The notes under the pieces were generated by a model that saw only the letters and a list, made by a program, of their open reading frames with translations, was not told where the DNA came from and searched no databases. A stretch of 64,000 nucleotides of DNA from Embleya sp049739465. Lineage in GTDB: Bacteria; Actinomycetota; Actinomycetes; Streptomycetales; Streptomycetaceae. Positions 18,039-24,877 of the stretch are shown here, piece by piece. A program made the position numbers and the translations under genes. Location of the stretch: contig NZ_JBMHHY010000006.1 of assembly GCF_049739465.1 (NCBI RefSeq), forward strand, positions 248,001-312,000. The letters are read 5' to 3'. How positions within the stretch are numbered: the first letter of the stretch is position 1; every line of letters begins with the position of its first letter.

Positions 18039-18641
18039 TCAGCGCGGGCCCACCCCGAGCCGGTCCGCGAACAGCCCGAACACCCGCAGCGCGGATTCGC
18101 CCTGATTGCGGGCCAGCACCAGCTCCACCGCCGCCCCGTCGGCCGGCATCCCCGCCGCGGCGGCCCAGGCCACCGCCGCCCCGACCACCCTCGGCCGGCG
18201 CCGCTCCAACTCGTCGGCCACCTCGTCGCGCAGTTCGGCGTACCGCTGCGGGCGCGCCAACTCGCCGTCGTCGTCGAACACCTCGGCGCCGGCCCGGGCC
18301 GCCTCCAGTTCGAGCCGGCTCATCGCCAGATGCGCCGCCGCCTCGCCCGGATTGAGCCAGACCTCCCACGCGCCCGCCGCGCTCACCGCCTGGACGTGTG
18401 CGATGTGCGTCTCGAAGACCCAGCACACCAGCACCGGCGAGTCCGCCTTGGCCGCGAGCGCCGCCAACCACGGTCGCTCGAACGCGTAGGGGTCGTCGTC
18501 GTGCCGTACGTGGGTCGCGCTCCAGCCGTCCGGCGACTCCCACATGGTGCGGGCCGGGTGCGCCGTGGTGTCCACGTGCGGCGCGAACTCGGACAACGGC
18601 CGCGCCCCGCGCACCACGACGATGTCCCCGTTGAATCCCAT
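18039..18641 (-). CDS. Conserved hypothetical protein of streptomycetes
   Basis: A 200-residue soluble protein starting MGFNGDIVVVRGARPLSEF with GGGAGC eight bases upstream. No transmembrane helix or signal. The sequence has a central WSATHVRHDDDPYAFERPWL block and a helical C-terminus. Similar proteins are common in streptomycetes but I know no function. It follows mutM by 24 bp on the same strand and is probably cotranscribed with it. It ends 16 bp from the convergent CAP-domain gene without an obvious terminator. Confidence 0.7.
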   Translation of the reverse strand: MGFNGDIVVVRGARPLSEFAPHVDTTAHPARTMWESPDGWSATHVRHDDDPYAFERPWLAALAAKADSPVLVCWVFETHIAHVQAVSAAGAWEVWLNPGEAAAHLAMSRLELEAARAGAEVFDDDGELARPQRYAELRDEVADELERRRPRVVGAAVAWAAAAGMPADGAAVELVLARNQGESALRVFGLFADRLGVGPR

Positions 18642-18665
18642 GACACGCGCTCCCTGGTCTCGGCC

Positions 18666-19550
18666 CTAGGCCCCGGCCCCGCTCGTCGTGCGACGTGGTG
18701 TCCGCTGACATCTCGGACAGAAATAACTGCTGCGATTCATGAACGAGATCCGCCGGATCGGGGTGGCGCACCGATTGCACGGCTCGCCCTCGCGGCCGTA
18801 GGCGTCCAACGCGCGCGAGAAGTAGCCGCTCTCCCCGTTCACGTTGACATAGAGGCTGTCGAACGAGGTGCCGCCCGCGGCCAACGCGTCGCTCATCACC
18901 TCGCGTGCCGAGGCGAGCACCAGCGTGGTCTGCGCGAGGGTGAGCCGACCGGTGGGCCGGGCGCCGTGCAGCCGGCTGCGCCACAGCGCCTCGTCGGCGT
19001 AGATGTTGCCGATCCCGCTGACCAGCGACTGGTCCAACAATGCGCGCTTGAGTTCGGTGTCGCGCCGGCGCAGCTTGGCGTGGAAGAGCGCGTCGTCGAA
19101 CAGGGGGTCGAGCGGGTCGCGGGCGATGTGCGCCATCGACGGCGGCAGTTCGGCGCCGCCGCGCTCGACCGCGAGGCCGCCGAAGGTGCGTTGGTCGACG
19201 AAGCGCAGCTCGCGGCCGCCGTCCGTGAAGGCGAAGCGCACGTGCAGGTGTTTCTCCCGGGGCGCCTCGGCCGGTCGGACGAGCAGTTGGCCGCTCATGC
19301 CCAGGTGTGCGAGCAGCGCGTCCTCGGGGGTGTCCGCGCCGGGCGCCACCAGCGGCAGCCACAGATACTTCCCGCGCCGGCGGGCGTCGAACACCCGGGC
19401 GCCGGCGAGCGAGTCGGCGAAGTCGGCGAGACCGGCGAGATGGCGCCGTACCGCCCGTTCGTGGGTGACTTCGACGTGCGCGATGGTGCGACCCACCACC
19501 CACTTCTCCAGTCCGCGACGGACGACCTCGACCTCGGGCAGTTCGGGCAC
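18666..19550 (-). CDS. mutM: Formamidopyrimidine-DNA glycosylase (Fpg/MutM)
   Basis: Bifunctional glycosylase/AP lyase that removes 8-oxoguanine and formamidopyrimidines. 294 residues. GTG start yields (M)PELPEVEVVRRGLE; the catalytic N-terminal proline and following glutamate are intact, and GGGGGAGAG precedes it. The lysine in RRRGKYLWLPL, the H2TH region (SGIGNIYADEALWRSRLH) and the C-terminal zinc finger (C-x2-C ... C-x2-C in EPCNRCATPIRRISF and YFCPRCQR) are all present. It follows rnc in the usual streptomycete order, separated by a long mRNA hairpin. Confidence 0.96.
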   Translation of the reverse strand: MPELPEVEVVRRGLEKWVVGRTIAHVEVTHERAVRRHLAGLADFADSLAGARVFDARRRGKYLWLPLVAPGADTPEDALLAHLGMSGQLLVRPAEAPREKHLHVRFAFTDGGRELRFVDQRTFGGLAVERGGAELPPSMAHIARDPLDPLFDDALFHAKLRRRDTELKRALLDQSLVSGIGNIYADEALWRSRLHGARPTGRLTLAQTTLVLASAREVMSDALAAGGTSFDSLYVNVNGESGYFSRALDAYGREGEPCNRCATPIRRISFMNRSSYFCPRCQRTPRRTTSGAGA

Positions 19551-19580
19551 GTGGGCTCTCCCCCTGGCGACGAATGCGAA

Positions 19581-19662
19581 AATGCCTGCCGGTAGGTGAG
19601 GTCGTGCCGGGCGCCCGCGAAGGGGGCGGTGACCGGTTCGAACTTACCTATCGGCAGGCATT
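19581..19662 (-). promoter_or_regulatory. Long imperfect hairpin between rnc and mutM
   Basis: Arms of 23 nt at 19581-19603 and 19640-19662 match at 20 positions (AATGCCTGCCG is perfect, then TAGGT after one mismatch) around a 36-nt loop. It occupies almost the whole gap between the rnc stop and the mutM ribosome site. In the minus-strand transcript it forms 11+5 base pairs with C-A mismatches. Possible roles: terminator or attenuator, or an RNase III processing site; RNase III mRNAs are commonly self-processed in bacteria. Confidence 0.55.
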
Positions 19663-19672
19663 GGCTCGGAGA

Positions 19673-20401
19673 CTACGCGGTGGCCGGCGGTGTGCCGGAA
19701 CCGTCTCCGTACTTGGCGCGAATCGAGTGCCAAGCGCTTTCGGCGGCCTGTTGCTCCGCCTCCTTCTTGCTCCGCCCGACACCGGTGCCGTAGTCGACAC
19801 CCGCGACCCGGGCCAGGGCGGTGAAGGTCTTCTCGTGATCGGGACCGGTCTCGGAGACCACGTACTCGGGGACTCCGATACCCGCCGCGGCGGTCTGCTC
19901 CTGGAGGCTGGTCTTCCAGTCCAGGCCCGCGCCGAGATTCGCCGACTGCTCGATCAGCGGATCGAACAACCGGTGGATCAGCTCGGTCGCCGCGTCCAGG
20001 CCCTGGTCCAGGTAGACCGCGCCGAGGATGGCCTCGAGCGTGTCCGCCAGGATCGAGGACTTGTCTCGCCCGCCCGTCCCCACTTCACCTCGGCCGAGCC
20101 GGATGAAGGCGCCCAGGTCCAGTCGCCGACTGACGCCCGCGAGGGCGCGCGAGTTGACGACGGCGGCCCGCAGTTTCGCGAGCTGACCCTCGGGCAGGTC
20201 GGGGTGCCTGCGGTAGAGCGTGTCGGTGACGACGAGACCGAGCACCGAGTCGCCCAGGAATTCCAGACGCTCGTTGGTCGGGAGCCCGCCGTGCTCGTAC
20301 GCGTACGAGCGATGGGTGAGGGCACGTTCCAGAAGGGCGGCGTCGAGCGACCAGCCCAGCCGCCCTTCCAGATCCGCGTATTGCGCGAGTGATTCCGTCA
20401 C
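19673..20401 (-). CDS. rnc: Ribonuclease III
   Basis: Double-strand-specific endoribonuclease for rRNA and mRNA processing. About 242 residues from the GTG at 20401 (VTESLAQYADLEGRLGW); GTG at 20413 is an alternative, and a longer reading to 20470 would overlap rpmF and is rejected. Signature NERLEFLGDSVLGLVVTD near residue 40 with catalytic Glu/Asp, SILADTLEAILGAVYLDQG for the second acidic pair, and a C-terminal double-stranded RNA-binding domain (DWKTSLQEQTAA ... KKEAEQQAAESAW). Starts about 20 bp after rpmF, so it is in the DUF177-rpmF-rnc operon. RNase III in S. coelicolor (AbsB) is a global regulator of antibiotic synthesis. Confidence 0.95.
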   Translation of the reverse strand: MTESLAQYADLEGRLGWSLDAALLERALTHRSYAYEHGGLPTNERLEFLGDSVLGLVVTDTLYRRHPDLPEGQLAKLRAAVVNSRALAGVSRRLDLGAFIRLGRGEVGTGGRDKSSILADTLEAILGAVYLDQGLDAATELIHRLFDPLIEQSANLGAGLDWKTSLQEQTAAAGIGVPEYVVSETGPDHEKTFTALARVAGVDYGTGVGRSKKEAEQQAAESAWHSIRAKYGDGSGTPPATA

Positions 20402-20421
20402 CGGAACGACCACCGGCCTGA

Positions 20422-20595
20422 TCAGACGTCGAGGACCTGGCGGCGGTTGTAGGTGCCGCAGCTCGGGCACGCGATGTGCGACAGCTTCGGCTCACGGCAG
20501 CGCTCGCAGGTCACCAGGTTGGGGGCAGTGGCCTTCCACTGGCTCCGGCGGTGCCGGGTGTTGCTGCGCGACATCTTCCGCTTCGGAACAGCCAC
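20422..20595 (-). CDS. rpmF: Ribosomal protein bL32
   Basis: A 57-residue protein that reads (M)AVPKRKMSRSNTRHRRSQW at the start and ends YNRRQVLDV, the full L32 consensus. It retains two CxxC zinc-binding pairs (CERC and CPSC), so it is the zinc-containing form. GTG start with AGGAG upstream; only two bases separate it from the DUF177 stop, which implies translational coupling, as for the universal yceD-rpmF pair. Confidence 0.97.
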   Translation of the reverse strand: MAVPKRKMSRSNTRHRRSQWKATAPNLVTCERCREPKLSHIACPSCGTYNRRQVLDV

Positions 20596-20597
20596 GG

Positions 20598-21197
20598 CTA
20601 CTTCTCCTGGTTCTCGTCGGCGCGGGGTGCGCCGTCAACGTCGGCTTCGGCGGAAGGTCCGTCGAAGATGCTGGTCAACTTCGCCCACCGGGGATCGGCG
20701 AGCTCGTGACTGTGGTCGGGGTCCTCCGCGAGCAGCGCTCCGCATTCGGAGCACAACCCCGGGCAGTCCTCCCGGCACAGCGGCGAGAGCGGCAGTGCGA
20801 GCACCGTCGCGTCCCGCAGCACCGGCTCCAGGTCGAACAAGTCGTCCGTGAGCCGGAAGGCGTCCTCGTCGGCGTCCGCGTCCGGGTAGACGTACAGCTC
20901 CTGGAAACGCACCGTGAGCTCGCGCTCGAGCGGTTCCAGGCACCGGACGCACTCACCGGTCAGCGGCACCTGTGCGACGCCGGTGACCAGCACACCCTCC
21001 ATGACCGCTTCCAGCCGGACACCCAGCTGGATGGGGGCACCCGGGGGAGCGCCGATCACGTCTGCCACGCCCATGTCCACCGGGGCCGGCACAGTGCGCG
21101 ACACCTTCAGCATGGATCCAGGCCGACGCCCCAGCTCGCGTGTATCGACGACGAGCGGTTTGCGGTGATCCAAGCGGTCCAGGGTGTCCCACCTCAT
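20598..21197 (-). CDS. DUF177 (YceD-like) protein, 23S rRNA accumulation factor family
   Basis: A 199-residue DUF177 protein; family members are linked to large-subunit rRNA accumulation and are almost always upstream of rpmF. The ATG at 21197 follows a GGGGGGTGG site and leads to LDHRKPLVVDTRELGRRPGSM, the usual beginning. The core GECVRCLEPLERELTVRFQELYVYP and the Cys cluster LCREDCPGLCSECGALL are characteristic. The in-frame reading from 21230 adds 11 residues before the ribosome site. Confidence 0.92.
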   Translation of the reverse strand: MRWDTLDRLDHRKPLVVDTRELGRRPGSMLKVSRTVPAPVDMGVADVIGAPPGAPIQLGVRLEAVMEGVLVTGVAQVPLTGECVRCLEPLERELTVRFQELYVYPDADADEDAFRLTDDLFDLEPVLRDATVLALPLSPLCREDCPGLCSECGALLAEDPDHSHELADPRWAKLTSIFDGPSAEADVDGAPRADENQEK

Positions 21198-21366
21198 GCA
21201 GTACCACCCCCCGGGTCGCGGGAGGCTCAATGGTCAGGGTGCCGACCCTCGGGGCACGCGGAAAACACGCCTCGGGCAGGGTCGGTCCGTAAGAGTATCG
21301 CAGCCCGCGCGCCAGGCCCCAAACGGGGCCATTCGAGCGGGACCTGTTCCGGCCGCTGTGCGCCGG

Positions 21367-22302
21367 CTACTGCCGGCCGCCGCCGTCCTGCTGGAACTGG
21401 CGGACGTCGATCAGGCTCGTGTCGAAGAAGCTGGTCTCGTCCAGGGACTGTGCGTACTGCGCCTGCGGGTCGTAGACGGGCTGCTGACCCGTGTTCGGCT
21501 GCTGCGGGTGCTGCTGCTGGGTCTGGTACGGCTGCTGCTGCCCGTGCTGATCGTATTGGCCCATGTCGTACTGGCCCTCGTAGCCGCCGGTGTAGCCGTT
21601 GTCCTGGCCGGTGCCCTGCTGCGCGTACGCGGGTTGACCGTAGCCGGGCGCCACGTAGGCGTCCTGGCCGTACGGACCGGCCTGCGCGGGCACCGCCGGC
21701 GGGGCGGCGGGCGGGGCCGCGGGGTATTCGGGGGCGGCCGGCGCGGCAAACGCCGCCTCGTGGCCGTCGAGCTGGGCCTGGAGGCTGCCGGGGCGGCCCT
21801 TGGCCTGCGCGTCGGCGAGCTCCTGTGCCTGCATGTACTCGCCGAGCTCGTCGGAGGGACGGCGACCGCGCATCTTGTCCCGGCCGCGGCCGATCGCGCC
21901 GAGCGTCTTGGTCAGCACGACCTCGAAGTTGGCCAGCTTCTGGTCGACGTAGTCGTCGGCCTCCTCGCGGATCCGCTGGGCCTCGCGGCGGGCCTCGTTC
22001 AGGATGCGGTCGGCCTCGCCGTACGCCTCGCGGGCCACCTCGGTGTCGGCGACCAGCGAACCGCGCTCCTCGCGCGCCTTGGCCAGCACCTGCTCGGCCT
22101 CGCGGCGCCCCTCCTCGATGACCGACTCGCGGTCGCCCAGCACCCGGCGGGCGTGGTCGAACTCCTCGGGCAGCAGGTTCTTGAGTTCCTCGAGCCGGGC
22201 CACCACGTCCGCACGATTGACCACGCACGACGCCGACATCGGCATCGAACGCGCGTTCTCGACCAGTGCGATCAGTTCATCGAGCTTGGGCTGCACGTCC
22301 AC
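21367..22302 (-). CDS. Coiled-coil cell-division-associated protein with Gln/Pro/Tyr-rich tail
   Basis: About 311 residues from the GTG at 22302 (VDVQPKLDELIALVENARSMPMSASCVVNR), preceded by GAGGAGAGAG. Residues 1-160 form a long charged helix (EEGRREAEQVLAKAREERGS, EADRILNEARREAQRIREEA) of the type annotated as ATP synthase subunit B-like or DivIVA-like; residues 190-311 are low-complexity, rich in Gln, Pro, Tyr and Gly. Conserved in streptomycetes between coaD and DUF177. I infer a scaffold or membrane-proximal coiled coil rather than an ATPase part, because no membrane segment is present. Exact function unknown. Confidence 0.8.
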   Translation of the reverse strand: MDVQPKLDELIALVENARSMPMSASCVVNRADVVARLEELKNLLPEEFDHARRVLGDRESVIEEGRREAEQVLAKAREERGSLVADTEVAREAYGEADRILNEARREAQRIREEADDYVDQKLANFEVVLTKTLGAIGRGRDKMRGRRPSDELGEYMQAQELADAQAKGRPGSLQAQLDGHEAAFAAPAAPEYPAAPPAAPPAVPAQAGPYGQDAYVAPGYGQPAYAQQGTGQDNGYTGGYEGQYDMGQYDQHGQQQPYQTQQQHPQQPNTGQQPVYDPQAQYAQSLDETSFFDTSLIDVRQFQQDGGGRQ

Positions 22303-22410
22303 GGGCTTGCTCTCTCTCCTCAAACCGACGGTAGCCGTCGTGTTCGCCGGCATCGCGTGACGGACCGACTCGCCCCGGGCGGTCGGCCCGGCGGCGAGAC
22401 ACGTGCCGCG

Positions 22411-22893
22411 TCAGCCCTGCGCGAGCCGCTCGGTGAGCCGACGTAGCACCGTCGCCGGCACCAGGCCGGAGACGTCGCCCCCGTACGTCGCGACCTCTTT
22501 GATGAGACTCGACGACAGAAAGCTGTAGAGCGGGTTCGTCGCGACGAACAGGGTCTCCACTTCGGTAAGACCGTAGTTCATCTGCGCCATCTGCAACTCG
22601 TAGTCGAAGTCGGTGACCGCGCGCAGCCCCTTGATGATGGCCGGAATCCCGCGCTCACGGCAGAAGTTGACGAGCAGCCCCTCGAACGCCTCGACCTTGA
22701 CGTTGCCGTACGTCTCGGTCACCTCCTGGAGGATCTCGATGCGCTCCTCGATGGTGAACAGTCCGGAGCGCTTGGCGCGGTTGAAACCGATCGCCACGTA
22801 GACCTCGTCGTAGAGGCTCGAGGCCCGGCCGATGATGTCCAGATGACCGTTGGTGACCGGGTCGAACGAACCGGGGCAGACGACTCGACGCAA
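22411..22893 (-). CDS. coaD: Phosphopantetheine adenylyltransferase
   Basis: Transfers AMP from ATP to 4'-phosphopantetheine to give dephospho-CoA, the penultimate step of CoA synthesis. 160 residues, normal length. TTG start with GAGGGGA upstream. (M)RRVVCPGSFDPVTNGHLDII holds the T/H-x-G-H nucleotidyltransferase motif; NRAKRSGLFTIEERIE, GLRAVTDFDYELQMAQMN and NPLYSFLSSSLIKEVA complete the family pattern. It follows rsmD by 60 bp, the usual order. Confidence 0.97.
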   Translation of the reverse strand: MRRVVCPGSFDPVTNGHLDIIGRASSLYDEVYVAIGFNRAKRSGLFTIEERIEILQEVTETYGNVKVEAFEGLLVNFCRERGIPAIIKGLRAVTDFDYELQMAQMNYGLTEVETLFVATNPLYSFLSSSLIKEVATYGGDVSGLVPATVLRRLTERLAQG

Positions 22894-22953
22894 CGGAGGT
22901 TCCCCTCGAAATCGGGTGCCGGCGGGTCCGGACCCGCCGGCCCGCCCGCCTGG

Positions 22954-23523
22954 TCAGGCTTGCGCGGCGCGACCGTACCAGAGCGTTCCCTCGCCGTAGC
23001 GACGGGATCTGATCTCGGTGAAATCGGCGGGCCACCCGAATGGTCCACCACGCGTGGCACGTTCGACCGCGATCAGCGCCTCGGCGGCCAGCCAGCCGTG
23101 CGCGGCGAGCGCTTCGAGCAGCGCGGCCACGTCACCGTCGGTGACCACGTACGGGGGGTCGAGGAAGACCACGTCGTACGGCTCGTCCGGGCAGCGCACG
23201 GCGGCGGTCTTCTCCGCGCGGGCCACCCGCACCTCGGCGCCGGGCAGCGCGACCAGCTCGATGTTCTGCCGGACGACGTTCGCCGCGCGGGCGTCGGACT
23301 CGACCAGAAGCACCCTCGCGGCCCCCCGCGACAGCGCCTCCAGGCCCACCGCACCGGAACCGGCGAACAGATCCAGGACACGCGCGCCGTGCAGATTGCC
23401 GCGCAACGACTGAAGGGTGGAGAACAACCCCTCCCGGGCCCGATCCGAGGTCGGCCGAGTCCCCTCCCCCGGCGGCACCAGCAACCGCCGCCCACCGGCC
23501 GCCCCACCGATCACCCGCGTCAT
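22954..23523 (-). CDS. rsmD: 16S rRNA (guanine-966-N2)-methyltransferase RsmD
   Basis: SAM-dependent methyltransferase of the small-subunit rRNA. 189 residues. MTRVIGGAAGGRRLLVPPGE, then PTSDRAREGLFSTLQS, the SAM-binding motif VLDLFAGSGAVGLEALSRG and the catalytic motif DVVFLDPPYV. It is normally directly downstream of recG; here two extra genes, a sigma factor and a membrane protein, come between. Confidence 0.95.
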   Translation of the reverse strand: MTRVIGGAAGGRRLLVPPGEGTRPTSDRAREGLFSTLQSLRGNLHGARVLDLFAGSGAVGLEALSRGAARVLLVESDARAANVVRQNIELVALPGAEVRVARAEKTAAVRCPDEPYDVVFLDPPYVVTDGDVAALLEALAAHGWLAAEALIAVERATRGGPFGWPADFTEIRSRRYGEGTLWYGRAAQA

Positions 23524-23602
23524 CCGGCCACTCGCACACGGTCGCCGAAGGCACGCGGCCCGGGCCCGACATAGAAGTCCTGCATGCCGCCAACGCTATC
23601 GC

Positions 23603-23616
23603 CGACGGATCCGTCG
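23603..23616. promoter_or_regulatory. 14-bp perfect palindrome between rsmD and the sigma-factor pair
   Basis: CGACGGATCCGTCG in the 144-bp gap upstream of rsmD and downstream of the membrane-protein gene. It could be an operator for rsmD or part of a terminator; a second GGATCC-like half follows. Low certainty. Confidence 0.35.
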
Positions 23617-23667
23617 GGATCCGGCACCCACCGAGCCGTCGGGGTGTCGGGGGTGAGCGCGGTGCGG

Positions 23668-24246
23668 TCAGGGGCAGTCGGGGACTTCCTTTTCGTTGCG
23701 GGTTCGCACGCCGGGGAGCCAGCCTTCGGCGTCGGTGCCGGTGACGACCACTCGGTACCAGTGCCTGGAGGCGATACCCGTTTCGTCGGTGACCGATGGG
23801 CCGTCGGCGAGCAGGCAGACCAGGCGTACCCGGTCGCCGTGCCAGACCCGGTCGGCGAGGTCGGTCGAGCGCGAGGACAACTTCGCCTCCTTGAAGACGC
23901 CGAGGGAGCACTCGATCGTGCGCAGCCCCTGGCACGGGACCTCGGAGTTGTAGACCTCGGTCGCCACGCTCTGCGCCCGTGCGGCGGGCGGCTCGGGCCT
24001 CGGGTGCCCCGCAGGCGCCCTGCGCCCCGCCAGGAACGCGCCCAGGCCGACCACGGCGACCACCAGCAGCACCGCCAGTGCGATCGCGAACGCGCCGCGC
24101 CACACCGGACGCGGCGCCGCCGGCCGTACCACCCGGGCCGCCAGGCCCGGCGGCTCGACGCAGGCCGCGTCCGCGTCCCGCAGCCGGGTGCGCAACTCCC
24201 GTACCGCGTCGTCCGGATCGTCGAGGGCGGGGGGCGGCGGGTTCAC
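23668..24246 (-). CDS. Single-pass membrane protein, putative sigma-factor partner
   Basis: A 192-residue protein whose GTG start overlaps the stop of the ECF sigma gene (GTGA) and has AAGGAGTGA six bases upstream: translational coupling. Order: N-terminal cytosolic region of about 50 residues (DDPDDAVRELRTRLRDADAA), one transmembrane helix (GAFAIALAVLLVVAVVGLGAFLA, about 50-72), and an outside domain of about 110 residues with SVATEVYNSEVPC, CQGLRTIEC and CLLADGPS cysteines and a bacterial SH3-like feel (DRVRLVCLL ... HWYRVVV). Inference: it controls the sigma factor, as an anti-sigma or sensor. No zinc-binding HxxxCxxC motif is visible, so it is not a ZAS-type anti-sigma. Confidence 0.72.
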   Translation of the reverse strand: MNPPPPALDDPDDAVRELRTRLRDADAACVEPPGLAARVVRPAAPRPVWRGAFAIALAVLLVVAVVGLGAFLAGRRAPAGHPRPEPPAARAQSVATEVYNSEVPCQGLRTIECSLGVFKEAKLSSRSTDLADRVWHGDRVRLVCLLADGPSVTDETGIASRHWYRVVVTGTDAEGWLPGVRTRNEKEVPDCP

Positions 24247-24791
24247 CGGGTCACTCCTTCGTGCCGCTCCCGGCGGCGAAACCGGCCGGCCGGACCACTC
24301 AGCCCGGCTCGGAGCCGGGTCAGCGCGCGCTCTCGCGAGCGGGACACCGTGCCCCGGTGCACGCCCAGGATCTCGGCGGCCTGATCGATCGTGTAGCCGT
24401 CCAGGTCGACCAGCAGCACCGCCGCCGCCTGCTTGGCGGGCAACGAGCCGAGCATCCGCACCGCCTCCCATTCGGCCTCGCGCCGGGCGATCGGATCCCC
24501 GTCGGCCGACCGGGTCCGCTCCCCCGGTTCGGGCGGCTCGGACAGCAGCACCTGCCGGCTGCGCACCCGCCACATGTCGCGCGTGACGCTGACCAGCGCC
24601 CGGAAGGCGTACGCGTAGGGCTCCGGGTGGCCGAGCAGCCGGTCCGGTCTGCGGGCCAGTTTGAGGTAGGTCTCGTGCACCGCGTCCTCCGCGCTGCCGT
24701 CGCCGGCGAGCAGCACGGCCCGTCGGTAGAGCCGAGGGAGCAACCCGCAGAACAGCGCGTCGAACCCCTCGTCCCCCGTACCTGCGTTCAT
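24243..24791 (-). CDS. ECF (SigE-family) RNA polymerase sigma factor
   Basis: A 182-residue group 4 sigma factor. Region 2: FDALFCGLLPRLYRRAVLLAGDGSAEDAVHETYLK, with RPDRLLGHPEPYAYAFRALVS in the style of actinobacterial SigE-family factors (quoted in pieces). Region 4: SLPAKQAAAVLLVDLDGY, TIDQAAEILGVHRGTVSRSRERAL, a clear helix-turn-helix. The ATG at 24791 is almost at the predicted transcription start, so the message may be leaderless. Coupled to the membrane protein downstream. The pair interrupts the usually contiguous recG-rsmD order. Confidence 0.88.
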   Translation of the reverse strand: MNAGTGDEGFDALFCGLLPRLYRRAVLLAGDGSAEDAVHETYLKLARRPDRLLGHPEPYAYAFRALVSVTRDMWRVRSRQVLLSEPPEPGERTRSADGDPIARREAEWEAVRMLGSLPAKQAAAVLLVDLDGYTIDQAAEILGVHRGTVSRSRERALTRLRAGLSGPAGRFRRRERHEGVTR

Positions 24792-24798
24792 GGCCCAA

Positions 24799-24824
24799 TT
24801 CGTAGCCAACCGACGAGCTGTTCC
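24799..24824 (-). promoter_or_regulatory. Candidate ECF-type autoregulatory promoter
   Basis: On the minus strand GGAACA (24824-24819) and CGAA (24802-24799) are separated by 16 nt, resembling GGAAC / CGT-type ECF promoters. The expected start of transcription falls at or next to the sigma gene's ATG (24791). Inference only; similar words occur by chance. Confidence 0.35.
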
Positions 24825-24877
24825 GCGTGCTCCGAACGGGTGATGGCAGGGGGCGCGTCGTAGCGGAACAAGGGCGG

